Positions 25,057-34,486 of a DNA stretch of 37,387 nt are shown one piece after another; position 1 is the first letter of the stretch; every line of letters starts with the position of its first letter. Source of the DNA: Gemmataceae bacterium (GTDB taxonomy: Bacteria; Planctomycetota; Planctomycetia; Gemmatales; Gemmataceae); NCBI GenBank assembly GCA_019694755.1, contig JAIBBI010000038.1, forward strand, positions 1 through 37,387. Direction: 5' to 3'. A program made the translations under genes and the position numbers. Below the pieces are notes generated by a model. That model was not told the DNA's origin and searched no databases. It worked only from the letters and a program-made list of their open reading frames with translations.

Positions 25057-26649
25057 TTACTCGACGTAGAGATTGGCGAACTGCATCGAATAGTGCCGTT
25101 CGCACCAATCCTTGATCCCCGGCAGCTCGCCCCGATCGAACTCGGGCGCGTGACACAGTCGCGGGCCGAACACGCTCTGGCGTAGCTCACCATTTTCAAC
25201 CACCAGTTCACCGCGCTTCAGTAAGTAGCGCGGCAACGTGAACATCGCTCGGCGGTCGTCGCCCGGTGTGTAGACGGCGACATCCGCATCCGCCCCGATT
25301 CCGAGGTGCCCTTTCGCGCGCAATCCGAGGATGCGGGCCGGCGCGGCTCGGGTGATGATCGCGATTTCATCAAGCGTATACTCCCGCGATAGGTCGCCGA
25401 GCACGGTCCGCTCGCGCACCGCAGCCGGCAACCGCTCCAGCGCCTCACGCCGGGCGTCGCGACTCATCAGTAGTTGAATGATCTCCGGATACGCCTCGAA
25501 CGATGCACCGTTCGGATGGTCCGTCGTCAGCGCGATCCGCCAGGGGTCGTTGACGAGCAGAAACCACTCGAGCCCCGCCGCCCACTGCACGGCATTGACG
25601 AGGCTGGCCTCGCGGTAGCTGACGGGAACGATGCCGCAACCGGCTTCGCACTCGGAATCGTGATCGACCCACCTCCGGCCTGTCGCCCGAGCCAGGAAGT
25701 AGCCCACCGCGCTGTCGCCGGTCATCGCCGTCGTTTCGCCGAACAGGACCTGCCCGACATCGACAGTGATGTTGGGATGACTATTCACGTACTCGGCGAG
25801 GTCGCGCGCCCTGCTGCAGAACGGCTCATCCGGCCCCCCGCCATAGCTGTGAAACTGGACGTGGGTGAAATGGGCCCGCCGGCCTTCGACCGCCTGCATG
25901 CTGGCCAGCGTCGTGCGCCAGTTGCCGGGACGGCCGAGGTCGGCACAGTGGATGTGGGCCGGGTGCGGCAGGTTCAATTCATCGACCGCAGCGGCCATTG
26001 CGGCCAGCACCTGCCGCGGCGTCAGATCGAAGGGCGCGACCGGCTGATCCAGCCCGCACTGGTTAACGCCGCACTTGTACGCTTCGACGCCGCCGGGGTT
26101 CACGAGTTTCACGCCATATCCGCGCGTCGCCCCGAGCACCCAGCCGATGAAGTGCCGGAGTCGCTCCGTCTCCCTGGCCGCGATCTGCTCCAATGCGTAG
26201 AGATGATCGCCGAGCGTGAGCAGCATCCCGGCGTCGACCACAGGCGTGTCGGCAAACTCGAAGTGGGCGTGTCGCGCACCGGTCGGCGGCACGGCGGCGT
26301 CGACGGCCGTCGTGTATCCGAGCCCGGCATACAGTGCGCCGGTGGCGAACGTGCTGGGCACGCTGCCGGCCGTGCCGGATCGGCGCGACTCCGTGCGGCG
26401 CACGGGCCGGGCTGCCCGCCGATCGTCCGGGCGCAGGCCGCGGGCCGCGTTCACCTTCGGCCCCGCGATGTGCGTGTGCATGTCCACGCCGCCGGCCATC
26501 ACGACCAGACCGCTGGCATCAATGAGGCGATCGGGCGGGTCGTCGGTGGGGCCGACGACCTTGCCGTGGCGCAGCCAGACATCCCGGATCCCGCCCGAAT
26601 TGGCATGGGCCGGGTCGACGACGGTGCCACTCTGAATCTTCACGAGCAT
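25057..26649 (-). CDS. fhcA: Formylmethanofuran dehydrogenase/hydrolase subunit A
   Basis: A 530-residue amidohydrolase-fold subunit of the formyltransferase/hydrolase (Fhc) or formylmethanofuran dehydrogenase (Fmd/Fwd) complex. It handles formyl groups on methanofuran-type carriers in tetrahydromethanopterin-dependent C1 metabolism, known from methanogens, methylotrophs and planctomycetes. Metal ligands are visible: GGVDMHTHIAG with His58 and His60, VEAYKCGVNQCG with the likely carboxylated Lys192, HIHCADLG (His232/234), HFTHVQFHSYGG, and the catalytic Asp in TTDHPNGASFEAYPEI (about Asp377). The ATG at 26649 gives the expected N-terminus; no strong Shine-Dalgarno is seen. Upstream in-frame extension to 26829 lacks similarity. 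No fhcB, C or D gene is in the window, so the complex is encoded at scattered loci. Confidence 0.92.
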   Translation of the reverse strand: MLVKIQSGTVVDPAHANSGGIRDVWLRHGKVVGPTDDPPDRLIDASGLVVMAGGVDMHTHIAGPKVNAARGLRPDDRRAARPVRRTESRRSGTAGSVPSTFATGALYAGLGYTTAVDAAVPPTGARHAHFEFADTPVVDAGMLLTLGDHLYALEQIAARETERLRHFIGWVLGATRGYGVKLVNPGGVEAYKCGVNQCGLDQPVAPFDLTPRQVLAAMAAAVDELNLPHPAHIHCADLGRPGNWRTTLASMQAVEGRRAHFTHVQFHSYGGGPDEPFCSRARDLAEYVNSHPNITVDVGQVLFGETTAMTGDSAVGYFLARATGRRWVDHDSECEAGCGIVPVSYREASLVNAVQWAAGLEWFLLVNDPWRIALTTDHPNGASFEAYPEIIQLLMSRDARREALERLPAAVRERTVLGDLSREYTLDEIAIITRAAPARILGLRAKGHLGIGADADVAVYTPGDDRRAMFTLPRYLLKRGELVVENGELRQSVFGPRLCHAPEFDRGELPGIKDWCERHYSMQFANLYVE

Positions 26650-26840
26650 GGGGTGATTGTGTACGAATCCCGGCCGGGAGCAACCCGTGGGCTTGACTGA
26701 CGTTTGCCGCGCCTCTAACCTGCGGCTAGCGGGATATCCCTCTTCGCCCCCTGTCTTGTCTGCCTCGATGGCCTTCGCGGTCGCCGATCCAACTACCCCC
26801 GATCGGACGCAGGGCCTGACGATAGCCACCGGCGATTCCC

Positions 26841-29621
26841 ATGGCCTCCGACCCGGCGAAACTGGTAGTAGTGGACGCGCACGGCCTGATTTTTCAGGTC
26901 TTCCACGCCTTGCGCGATCCGATGAGTGCGCCCGACGGCCGGCCGACGAATGCCGTCTTCGGCTTTACCCGCGACGTCTTCACAATCCGCGACGAGTTGA
27001 AGCCCGATTACCTCGTTTTCGCGTTCGACCGGCCCGGGCCGACCTTTCGCAGCAAGATCTCGCCGGACTACAAAGCCCACCGCCCGCCGCCGCCCGACGA
27101 CCTGATCGTCCAAGTGCCGATGATCGAGCGCGTAGTCTCTGCGTTCGGCCTGCCGGTGGTCGCCCACGACGACTTCGAAGCTGACGACGTGATGGCCACG
27201 CTGGCGCGCGCCGGTGCGGAGAAGGGTTATGACGTCACCCTTTGCACCAGCGACAAGGACTGCCGGCAACTGCTGAGCGACCGCGTCCGCATGTACAATC
27301 TGCGCAAACGCATCTACCTCGACCCGGCCGGCCTGCTGGCCGACTGGGGCATCGCGCCGGAGCAGGTCATCGACTTCCAGTCGCTCGTCGGCGACTCCAC
27401 CGACAACATCCCGGGCGTCCCCGGTATCGGTCCCAAGACCGCCGAGAAACTGCTGAAGCAGTTCGGCTCCGTGGCCAACATGCTGGCCCACCTCGACGAA
27501 GTGAAGCCCGACAAGACTCGCGAATCGATCCGCAATAACGTCGACAAGCTGCACATAAGCCGGGATCTCGCCGCCCTGCGGACCGACATGCCGATCGATC
27601 TGGAGTGGGACCAATGGAAGCCCGGCCCGCTCGACCCGGCCAAGCTGCTGCCCGTGTTCGAGGAATTCGGCTTCCGCGGCTTTGCTCAAAAGGTCCGCAC
27701 CGCGCAACCCGTCGCGCCGGTGACCACGACGGCCACCGCCCCCGCGCCCAAGGCCAAGCCGACGACTCTTTTCGAGGAACCCGAGGAAGAGCCGGTCACG
27801 CCGCCGGCCCCCTGGGATGCGACTTACACTCTGATTGACTCGGTGGAAAAGTTCGAGGACTTCGTCAGCGAACTAGTCGGGCAGAAGCGGATCGCGTTTG
27901 ACCTGGAGACCTGCGGGCTGAACCCGATGCTCGATCCGATCGTCGGGATCGCGCTGACGTGGAAGGAAGCGCACGGGTGGTATGTCGCGGTCCGCGGCCC
28001 GGCCGCCGCCGCCGTGGTGCCGCCCGAGACGTGCTGGGCCGCGCTCAAGCCGATCCTCGAAGACCCCCAAGTGGAGAAGGTCAACCAGAACATCAAGTTC
28101 GACATGCTGGCCCTCCGCGCGGCCGGGATCAACGTGCAGGGCGTTGCCGGCGACTCGATGCTGGCCGACTACCTGCTCCGCGCCGGTGAGCGCAGCCACA
28201 ATCTCGACGATCTCGCCCGCCGGCACCTCAACCACGAGAACATCTCGATCGAGTCGTTGATCGGCAAAGGCAAGAAACAGCTTCGAATGGATCAGGTCGC
28301 CCCGGCCCGGGTTGCCGACTACGCCGGGGAGGATGTCGATGTCGCTTTCCGCTTGGCCGAGAAGCTCGAAGCGGAATTGGTGACGGAGAACCTCAAGAAG
28401 CTGTACGACGAAGTCGAAATCCCGCTCATCAGCGTGCTGGCCGACATGGAGTACACGGGCATCCGGCTCGATGTGCCGTTTCTGCAAAAGCTCGGCGGCG
28501 AGATGGCCGAGCAGCTGAAGATCACGGAGCAGGAGATTCACGAGATCGCCGGCCGGCCGTTCAACGTCGCCTCGCCGGTCCAACTTCGCAAGATCCTCTT
28601 CGACGAACTCGGCCTGCCGGTCCAGAAGACGACCAACATCTCGGGCGCGTCCAGCACCGATCAGGAGACCTTGGAGGCACTGGCCGCCCTGCACCCGCTG
28701 CCGCGGAAGATCGTCGAGTACCGGCAGATCGCGAAGCTCAAGGGCACCTACGTCGACGCGCTGCCCGAATTGCTGAACCCCGTGACGAAGCGGATTCACA
28801 CATCGTTCAATCAGACCGTGGCATCCACGGGCCGGCTCAGCTCCAGCGACCCGAACCTGCAGAACATCCCCGCCCGCACAGACATGGGCAAGCAGATTCG
28901 CCAGGCGTTCCTCCCGGCCGAGGGCTGGCAACTCCTCGCGGCCGACTATTCGCAGATCGAGTTGCGTCTGCTTGCCCACTGCTCCGACGACGCCAACCTC
29001 AAGCAGGCGTTCGTCGACGGGCAGGACATTCACGCCGCGGTCGCCGCGCGAATTTTCGGTGTTGAACCGGATGCCGTGTCGGGCGAACAGCGGCGCATGG
29101 CCAAGACCGTGAACTTCGGCGTGATCTACGGCATCAGCGCGATGGGACTGGCCGCCCGGCTGGGCATCGACCGCGGCGTCGCGTCCAAATTCATCGACGA
29201 CTACTTCGCCCGCTACCCGGCCGTGCAGGAGTACCAGGCCCGCCTCCTGCACAAGTGCCATGAGACCGGCTCGGCAAGCACGCTGCTCGGCCGGCGGCGC
29301 AAAATCGTCGGCGTGCGCTCGCGAACCACGTACAAGGGCCTGAACCAGCCCGAGCGCGAAGCCGTCAACATGGAGATTCAGGGCTCCGCGGCCGACATGA
29401 TGAAGTTGGCGATGCTGCGGGTCCACGAGCGGCTCGCCCAGCGGAAGATGGCCGCCCGAATGCTTCTGACTGTCCACGACGAACTAGTCTTCGAGGCCCC
29501 GCCTGCGGAGATCGCCGACCTGACCGAACTCGTCCGCCAGGAAATGATCACCGCACTTCCGATCTCGGTTCCCATCGAGGTGGATGTGGGCGTCGGGCCG
29601 AACTGGCTCGATGTGGAATAG
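26841..29621 (+). CDS. polA: DNA polymerase I
   Basis: A 926-residue family A polymerase for Okazaki fragment maturation and repair, with all three domains. The 5'-3' nuclease is at about 8-290 (DAHGLIFQVFHAL, EADDVMATLA, TSDKDCRQLL, then GVPGIGPKTAEKLL). A Pro/Ala-rich linker follows near 295-325. The 3'-5' exonuclease starts at about 335 and keeps its catalytic residues: FDLETCG (Asp354, Glu356), NQNIKFDML and YAGEDVDVA. Polymerase motif A is DYSQIELRLL (Asp702), the O-helix is RRMAKTVNFGVIYG near 751, and motif C is VHDE (Asp880). So proofreading appears intact, unlike some polymerase I enzymes. The ATG at 26841 fits the family. The 191-base gap upstream is shared with the divergent fhcA. 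Confidence 0.97.
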   Translation: MASDPAKLVVVDAHGLIFQVFHALRDPMSAPDGRPTNAVFGFTRDVFTIRDELKPDYLVFAFDRPGPTFRSKISPDYKAHRPPPPDDLIVQVPMIERVVSAFGLPVVAHDDFEADDVMATLARAGAEKGYDVTLCTSDKDCRQLLSDRVRMYNLRKRIYLDPAGLLADWGIAPEQVIDFQSLVGDSTDNIPGVPGIGPKTAEKLLKQFGSVANMLAHLDEVKPDKTRESIRNNVDKLHISRDLAALRTDMPIDLEWDQWKPGPLDPAKLLPVFEEFGFRGFAQKVRTAQPVAPVTTTATAPAPKAKPTTLFEEPEEEPVTPPAPWDATYTLIDSVEKFEDFVSELVGQKRIAFDLETCGLNPMLDPIVGIALTWKEAHGWYVAVRGPAAAAVVPPETCWAALKPILEDPQVEKVNQNIKFDMLALRAAGINVQGVAGDSMLADYLLRAGERSHNLDDLARRHLNHENISIESLIGKGKKQLRMDQVAPARVADYAGEDVDVAFRLAEKLEAELVTENLKKLYDEVEIPLISVLADMEYTGIRLDVPFLQKLGGEMAEQLKITEQEIHEIAGRPFNVASPVQLRKILFDELGLPVQKTTNISGASSTDQETLEALAALHPLPRKIVEYRQIAKLKGTYVDALPELLNPVTKRIHTSFNQTVASTGRLSSSDPNLQNIPARTDMGKQIRQAFLPAEGWQLLAADYSQIELRLLAHCSDDANLKQAFVDGQDIHAAVAARIFGVEPDAVSGEQRRMAKTVNFGVIYGISAMGLAARLGIDRGVASKFIDDYFARYPAVQEYQARLLHKCHETGSASTLLGRRRKIVGVRSRTTYKGLNQPEREAVNMEIQGSAADMMKLAMLRVHERLAQRKMAARMLLTVHDELVFEAPPAEIADLTELVRQEMITALPISVPIEVDVGVGPNWLDVE

Positions 29622-29647
29622 CGCCGTTATGCGGGAAGGATGATCCG

Positions 29648-30298
29648 GTGTCCGCCGTTATGATGCCGAGCTTCGACAAGAATTGGACCGTGGGCCGGAA
29701 GCCGGTCATCGGCCTGGTCGGCGGCATCGGCGCGGGCAAAAGTGCGGCGGCCGACGCGCTCGCCCGGCACGGCGGGCGGGTCATCGCGGCCGACCCCGTG
29801 GGGCATGCCGCCCTCCTCGATCCCGAAATCCGCCGGCGCGTGGCAGGTCGCTGGCCCGCGTCGGTCGGGGCGGATGGGCAGATCGACCGGAAATTGCTCG
29901 GCCGGGCCGTCTTCGCGGACCCGGACCAGCGTAAGGAACTCGAGGCCATCGTGTTCCCGTGGATTCACGAAGAGCTTCAATCGCAAATTGCCGCGGCCCG
30001 GAAGGACTCCGCCGTCCGCTATGTCATCCTCGACGCGGCCGTGATCCTGGAGTCGGGCTGGACGGACATCTGCGATCGGATGATCTTCGTCGACACGCCC
30101 CGTGCCCTACGCCTGGCCCGCGTCGCGAATCGTGGGTGGAGCGCGGCCGAACTCGACCGCCGGGAGCAGGCCCAGTGGTCGCTCGACCGGAAGCGGGCCG
30201 TCTGCGATGCGGTCCTGCCCAATGCCGGCACCCTCGACTACCTGCAACAGGCCGCCGACGAACTCCTGAACCGCTGGGGGCTGCCCGGCCAATCATGA
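29648..30298 (+). CDS. coaE: Dephospho-CoA kinase
   Basis: This enzyme phosphorylates dephospho-CoA at the ribose 3'-OH, the last step of CoA synthesis. The 216-residue product has the P-loop GGIGAGKS at residues 25-32, followed by a DPVGH segment (the usual DAD/DxxAR region), then [30 protein letters not shown], which is a strong CoaE signature. [14 protein letters not shown] and the RNRxxWSxxE-like [17 protein letters not shown] complete the pattern. The GTG at 29648 has AAGGA at a suitable distance. A leader of about 20 residues precedes the P-loop strand. The stop overlaps rho as ATGA. Pairing of polA and coaE is common across bacteria. Confidence 0.94.
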   Translation: MSAVMMPSFDKNWTVGRKPVIGLVGGIGAGKSAAADALARHGGRVIAADPVGHAALLDPEIRRRVAGRWPASVGADGQIDRKLLGRAVFADPDQRKELEAIVFPWIHEELQSQIAAARKDSAVRYVILDAAVILESGWTDICDRMIFVDTPRALRLARVANRGWSAAELDRREQAQWSLDRKRAVCDAVLPNAGTLDYLQQAADELLNRWGLPGQS

Positions 30299-31632
30299 GC
30301 GACCACGCTGCCGATCTGCGGACCGATGCCCCGGCCAACCCCTTCGAGGTCGCCGAGCGGGAGAGCGTCGCGCTCGGCGCGTTGCAACAGATGACAGTCG
30401 GCCAACTCCAGCAGCAGGCCGGCAGTGAAGGGCTTTCGCAGGACCAGATTGCCGGGTTGGGCAAGCAGGACCTCGTCTTCCAGATCCTCAAAGGGCGGGC
30501 CCACGCTGCCGGGCTGACGTTTGCCGAGGGCACGTTGGAGACGCTGCCGGACGGGTTCGGGTTCCTGCGCAGCCCCGACTACAACTACCTGCCTTGCGCC
30601 GACGACATTTATATCTCGCCCAGCCAGATCCGGCGGTTCGGCCTGCGCAAGGGCTCGATCGTCGCGGGACAGGTCCGCCCGCCGAAGGAGAACGAGCGAT
30701 ACTTCGCACTGCTCCGCGTGCAGGCGGTCAACCACCGCGACCCGGCCACACTGACGACCCGGGCCGTCTTCGAAGACCTGACACCGCTGCACCCCGACAA
30801 GCGACTGCACCTGGAGACCGACGGCAGCAATCTGTCAATGCGGGTCGTCGACCTCGTCACGCCCGTGGGCAAGGGCCAGCGCGGGCTTATCGTCGCGCCG
30901 CCGCGGACGGGCAAGACCGTGCTGCTGCAGCAATTCGCCAGGTCGATCATCAAGAACCACCCCGAGTGTTACGTCATCGTCCTGCTCATCGACGAGCGGC
31001 CCGAAGAAGTCACCGAGATGGAGCGGTCGGTGAAGGGGCCGCGGGTTGAGGTGATCAGCAGCACTTTTGACGAGGCGGCCTCCCGGCACATCCAGGTCGC
31101 CGAGATGGTCATCGAGAAGGCGAAGCGACTCGTCGAATTCGGCGAAGACGTGGTGATCCTGCTCGACTCCATCACCCGGCTGGCCCGGGCGTACAACACC
31201 GAAATCCCGGCTTCGGGCAAGATCCTCTCGGGCGGTGTCGACGCGGCCGCGCTGCACAAGCCCAAGCGGTTTTTCGGGGCGGCCCGAAACGTCCTCGAGG
31301 GCGGCAGCCTGACGATCCTTGCCACCGCGCTCATCGAGACCGGCAGCAAGATGGACGACGTGATCTTTGAGGAGTTCAAAGGCACCGGCAACATGGAGCT
31401 GCACCTCGACCGCCGGCTCGTCGACAAACGCGTCTGGCCGGCGGTGGACGTGGCCCGTAGCGGTACTCGGAAGGAAGAACTCCTGCTCGATCCGGAAGAG
31501 CTCCGCCGTATCTACGTGCTCCGCAAGGTGCTGGCCGACATGCACCCGGTAGAGGCGATGGAGCTGCTCACCGGCCGGATGACTCGGACGAAGACGAATG
31601 CCGAGTTCCTGCTCAGCATGAACATGGGGTAA
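30295..31632 (+). CDS. rho: Transcription termination factor Rho
   Basis: A 445-residue hexameric RNA helicase that ends transcription. The N-terminal Rho_N helical segment ([27 protein letters not shown]) is followed by the cold-shock-like RNA-binding domain ([38 protein letters not shown]). The Walker A motif is APPRTGKT at 201-208, Walker B is [16 protein letters not shown], the Q-loop and R-loop regions lie around [26 protein letters not shown], and the C-terminus is [16 protein letters not shown] to LLSMNMG. Length is typical and the large N-terminal insertions seen in some lineages are absent. The ATG at 30295 overlaps the coaE stop. The much longer frame from 29959 is a shadow inside coaE. 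Confidence 0.97.
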   Translation: MSDHAADLRTDAPANPFEVAERESVALGALQQMTVGQLQQQAGSEGLSQDQIAGLGKQDLVFQILKGRAHAAGLTFAEGTLETLPDGFGFLRSPDYNYLPCADDIYISPSQIRRFGLRKGSIVAGQVRPPKENERYFALLRVQAVNHRDPATLTTRAVFEDLTPLHPDKRLHLETDGSNLSMRVVDLVTPVGKGQRGLIVAPPRTGKTVLLQQFARSIIKNHPECYVIVLLIDERPEEVTEMERSVKGPRVEVISSTFDEAASRHIQVAEMVIEKAKRLVEFGEDVVILLDSITRLARAYNTEIPASGKILSGGVDAAALHKPKRFFGAARNVLEGGSLTILATALIETGSKMDDVIFEEFKGTGNMELHLDRRLVDKRVWPAVDVARSGTRKEELLLDPEELRRIYVLRKVLADMHPVEAMELLTGRMTRTKTNAEFLLSMNMG

Positions 31633-31636
31633 GAAC

Positions 31637-32143
31637 GTGACGATTCCGCCAGACGCGATCCAGAAGGCCAAACCCTGGCCGGAAAAACGCCAGGAACTGT
31701 TTCCGAAGCTCCCGCCCCACCAGCGTTATCAGGGCTCCCTCGAGGGCGTCCCGCGCGTCTACTTCAACGCGAAGTTCAACGCGGCCACGCAGATGCCCGA
31801 AGACGTGATCCGCAGCTACCTCGCCGACCCGTACATGTACAACGACTGGGTCTGGTGTACGGGCATGGACGACAACGCCCGGCAGGCCGACCTCGTCTGG
31901 GTCGAGACCGGCGAACCGCTCAACGTGTATTTCGACAAGCTCCGGGCCCAAGCCCGCCCCGCCGAGAACCGGACGCTCGTGTACTTCGCCCCGATCACCC
32001 TCGCCGTGATCGGCGCGGCCGTCGGCTGGTTCAAGCCAATGTTCGGCAGCACGCCGGCCCAGGAAGCCGGGATCATCGGCTGCATGGGTCTGGCTACGGG
32101 CATGCTGATCGTTGTGCTGGCCCGGCAATTCGGCTGGAGATAA
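31637..32143 (+). CDS. Conserved-looking membrane protein of unknown function
   Basis: A 168-residue protein without a recognised domain. The first 110 residues are soluble, rich in Pro, Trp, Tyr and Asp (HQRYQGSLEGVPRVYFNAKF, PYMYNDWVWCTGMDDNARQ). Two hydrophobic helices follow: YFAPITLAVIGAAVGWF and AGIIGCMGLATGMLIVVLA. The GTG start lies four bases after the rho stop. The ribH start follows three bases after its own stop, so it is probably co-expressed with both. Base composition resembles its neighbours. Function is unknown; a membrane-anchored protein with a cytoplasmic N-terminal domain is the simplest reading. Confidence 0.75.
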   Translation: MTIPPDAIQKAKPWPEKRQELFPKLPPHQRYQGSLEGVPRVYFNAKFNAATQMPEDVIRSYLADPYMYNDWVWCTGMDDNARQADLVWVETGEPLNVYFDKLRAQARPAENRTLVYFAPITLAVIGAAVGWFKPMFGSTPAQEAGIIGCMGLATGMLIVVLARQFGWR

Positions 32144-32146
32144 CCC

Positions 32147-32584
32147 GTGTCCGATCGCTACGCCATCGTCGCCGCCCGCTTCAATGCCGAGGTCGTCGAT
32201 AAGCTCCTCTCCGGGGCCCGGGAGGCCTTCGCCCAGTTGAATGTTCCCGAATCCCACGTGGATGTCCGCCGCGTGCCCGGCGCGTTCGAGTTGCCGCTGG
32301 TGGCCAAGGTTCTGGCGGAGACGGGCCGGTATGCCGCCGTTGTCTGCCTCGGGGCCGTCATTCGCGGCGACACCGACCATTACGATTACGTGTGCCAGGC
32401 GGCGACGCAGGGGATTCTGCGCGTCGGCCTTGATACCGGCATCCCGGTGATCTTCGGCGTGCTCACGTGCGACACCGACGAGCAGGCCGCCGCCCGCACC
32501 GGCGGCGCGCACGGAAACAAGGGCGCGGACGCTGCCCGGGCGGCCTTTGATACCGTCGCCGTCATTCGCCAGATCGAAGTGTAG
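32147..32584 (+). CDS. ribH: 6,7-dimethyl-8-ribityllumazine synthase
   Basis: Lumazine synthase condenses a ribityl-aminouracil with dihydroxybutanone phosphate, the penultimate step of riboflavin synthesis. The 145-residue product has the family signatures in order: IVAARFNAEVVDKLLSGA, VPGAFELPLVAK, CLGAVIRGDTDHYDYVC (with the active-site His; usually GETxHFDYV), PVIFGVLTCDTDEQA, and the GGAHGNKGADAARAA C-terminus. It is slightly short at the N-terminus compared with many homologues. The start is a GTG three bases after the previous stop. No other riboflavin gene and no FMN riboswitch-like leader is visible here. Confidence 0.96.
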   Translation: MSDRYAIVAARFNAEVVDKLLSGAREAFAQLNVPESHVDVRRVPGAFELPLVAKVLAETGRYAAVVCLGAVIRGDTDHYDYVCQAATQGILRVGLDTGIPVIFGVLTCDTDEQAAARTGGAHGNKGADAARAAFDTVAVIRQIEV

Positions 32585-32606
32585 CTGTCCGTCACTCATC
32601 CGACCC

Positions 32607-32614
32607 GGGGGGGA
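32607..32614 (+). promoter_or_regulatory. Shine-Dalgarno deciding the TTG start of the kinase gene
   Basis: A run of seven G followed by A lies seven bases before the TTG at 32622. No other start in the frame has such a site outside ribH, so this site decides the start. The G run is also a spot where length errors in sequencing would be easy. Confidence 0.5.
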
Positions 32615-32621
32615 TAACGCC

Positions 32622-34484
32622 TTGTCCGGCCCGCCCGACGATTCCGTTCCCGGTACATACGCCAGTACCCGCGTGGCGACCGCCGGCCCCGCGCCTACGC
32701 CAGTAAATCCGTCGTGGCCCGAAGCGGGCGAATTGATCGACGATTTCGAGCTTCAGCAACTCCTCGGCCAGGGCGCGTTCGGCCGGGTGTTCCTCGCACG
32801 CCAGATCTCTCTAGGCCGGGAGGTCGCGCTCAAAGTCACCCGCCGGGCGTGCGCGGAGGCGCGGACGCTCGCCCACCTCGAACACGATCACATCGTCCGC
32901 GTTTTCAGCGAGGTGGCCGTTCCGGACCGTGGCTGGTGGCTCCTCTGCATGCAGTACGTCTCGGGGACCACTCTGCAACAGATCATCGAATCGTTCGAGA
33001 AAGAGGACCCGACGTTCGGCAGCGGCCAGGAAGTCCTCGTTGCCGTGGATACGCTAAGTCAGGGCCCCGCACTGTTCGACCCCGTCGCGCTCCGCGAACG
33101 CGAAGCGCTGGAGACCGCGGACTACGCCGATGCCGCGTGCCGGATCGGCGAGCGGCTCGCCGTCGCGCTGGCCTACGCCCACCACCGCGGCATCTTCCAC
33201 CGCGACATCAAACCCGCAAACATTCTCGTGAGTCGGTACGGCCGGCCGATGCTCGTCGATTTCAACGTCGCCAGCGACCTGCGGGCCGAGCGGGCGGGCG
33301 TCGGCGGCACCGTCCACTACATGGCCCCGGAACACATCGACGCGCTGAATCCGTGCTGTGACACCCCCGCTCAGGCGGTGGATGCCCGCTCGGATGTGTA
33401 TTCGCTCGGCCTTGTGCTCTTTGAACTGATCGCCGGTCAGCCAGCCTTCGACCGCACGTTGCGCGGCGAAGACGCCATCGACACCTATGACAAGATGGCA
33501 GCCCAACGTCGCGGCCCCGCGCCCTTCCTGGCCGACGTCCGGCCGGGCACGCCCGTGATCCTGGATCGAACGATCCGCAGGGCGCTCGCGGGCAACCCGA
33601 ACGAGCGATACCCCACGGCGGGGGACTTCGCCCATGCCCTGGCCGGTGCCCGGCTGCTCCATCAGGTCGATCGTCGGGTACCGATGCCGTGGTTCATCGA
33701 GTGGACGGTCATCCGCCATCCGGTCCTGACTCTGCTGGCGATGGCGTTCGTCCCGCATCTGATCGGCAGCGCGGTCAACATCGCCTACAACGCGCAGCGC
33801 ATCGTCGCCGGTCTGACTGAGGAGCAGCAGACGGCCTTCCTCCAAGTCGCCGGGATATACAACCTAATCGTCTATTCCGCGAGCTTGTGCGTGGTCGTTT
33901 GCTGGGTCCGGCCCGTGGCCCGGACCTGGCGACGCATCAACCAGGGAGCGGATGTGACTCCGGCCGAATCGGCGGCCGCGCGCTGCCGGGCGCTCCGCTG
34001 GCCCAAAGCCGCAGGCTGGCTCGCCACGCTCGGCTGGCTGCCCGGTGGCATCCTGTTTCCGTTAATGATCCACCTGCTCCGCGGCCCGATCCCGATGTCC
34101 ACCGCGGGGCACTTCATCGTGTCGTTCGCATTGTCAGGGTTGGTGGCACTCACCTACAGCATGCTGGGAGTGCAATACGCCGTCGTCCGGGGCTTGTACC
34201 GCAACCTCTGGCCCGACGGGCGGGGTGCGCCGCAGGCCGTGCCCGCCGAGTTGCAGGGCATAGACCGCCGGCTGGCCTGGCTTCAGGTCCTGGCCGGGTC
34301 GATCCCGCTGGTCGGGGCCGCGCTGCTGCTCAGCGTCGGCCCGGAGACGCAGATCACTTTCGGATTCCGGATGCTCGTGGTCGGGCTGATCGCCCTGGGA
34401 ATGGCTGGATTCTCGGCCGCCATCGCCGTGCGCGACCGCCTCTCGGCCGTGCTCGATGCACTGCGGGGTAACACCCGGACCTGA
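32622..34484 (+). CDS. Membrane Ser/Thr protein kinase (PknB-like catalytic domain)
   Basis: A 620-residue protein with an N-terminal Hanks-type kinase and a C-terminal membrane region. A Pro/Thr-rich leader is followed by the glycine loop LGQGAFGRVF (Gly49, Gly51), VALK with Lys71, HRDIKPAN with catalytic Asp195, and DFNVASD with Asp213, where the usual Gly of DFG is Asn. APE is present as MAPEH, then DVYSLGLVLFELIAG. The Lys71-to-helix-C stretch is very short (VTRRACAEARTLAHLEHDHI). After residue about 350 there are around five to six membrane helices (LTLLAMAFVPHLIG, LIVYSASLCVVVCWV, FIVSFALSGLVALTY, VLAGSIPLVGAALLLSV, MLVVGLIALGMAGF). The TTG start is inferred from the G-rich ribosome site; an extension to 32547 would overlap ribH. 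No extracellular sensor domain is seen. Confidence 0.85.
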   Translation: MSGPPDDSVPGTYASTRVATAGPAPTPVNPSWPEAGELIDDFELQQLLGQGAFGRVFLARQISLGREVALKVTRRACAEARTLAHLEHDHIVRVFSEVAVPDRGWWLLCMQYVSGTTLQQIIESFEKEDPTFGSGQEVLVAVDTLSQGPALFDPVALREREALETADYADAACRIGERLAVALAYAHHRGIFHRDIKPANILVSRYGRPMLVDFNVASDLRAERAGVGGTVHYMAPEHIDALNPCCDTPAQAVDARSDVYSLGLVLFELIAGQPAFDRTLRGEDAIDTYDKMAAQRRGPAPFLADVRPGTPVILDRTIRRALAGNPNERYPTAGDFAHALAGARLLHQVDRRVPMPWFIEWTVIRHPVLTLLAMAFVPHLIGSAVNIAYNAQRIVAGLTEEQQTAFLQVAGIYNLIVYSASLCVVVCWVRPVARTWRRINQGADVTPAESAAARCRALRWPKAAGWLATLGWLPGGILFPLMIHLLRGPIPMSTAGHFIVSFALSGLVALTYSMLGVQYAVVRGLYRNLWPDGRGAPQAVPAELQGIDRRLAWLQVLAGSIPLVGAALLLSVGPETQITFGFRMLVVGLIALGMAGFSAAIAVRDRLSAVLDALRGNTRT

Positions 34485-34486
34485 GC

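Noticed and set aside
25474-26700. 408-codon plus-strand frame over fhcA
   Set aside because: The minus strand encodes all metal-ligand motifs of FhcA; this frame shows none.
27873-29477. 534-codon open frame antisense to polA
   Set aside because: It covers conserved polymerase motifs on the plus strand and its own product has no domain.
29959-30294. Extension of rho by 112 codons into coaE
   Set aside because: The extra part is the wrong-frame shadow of coaE, and the ATGA overlap at 30295 gives a standard Rho length.
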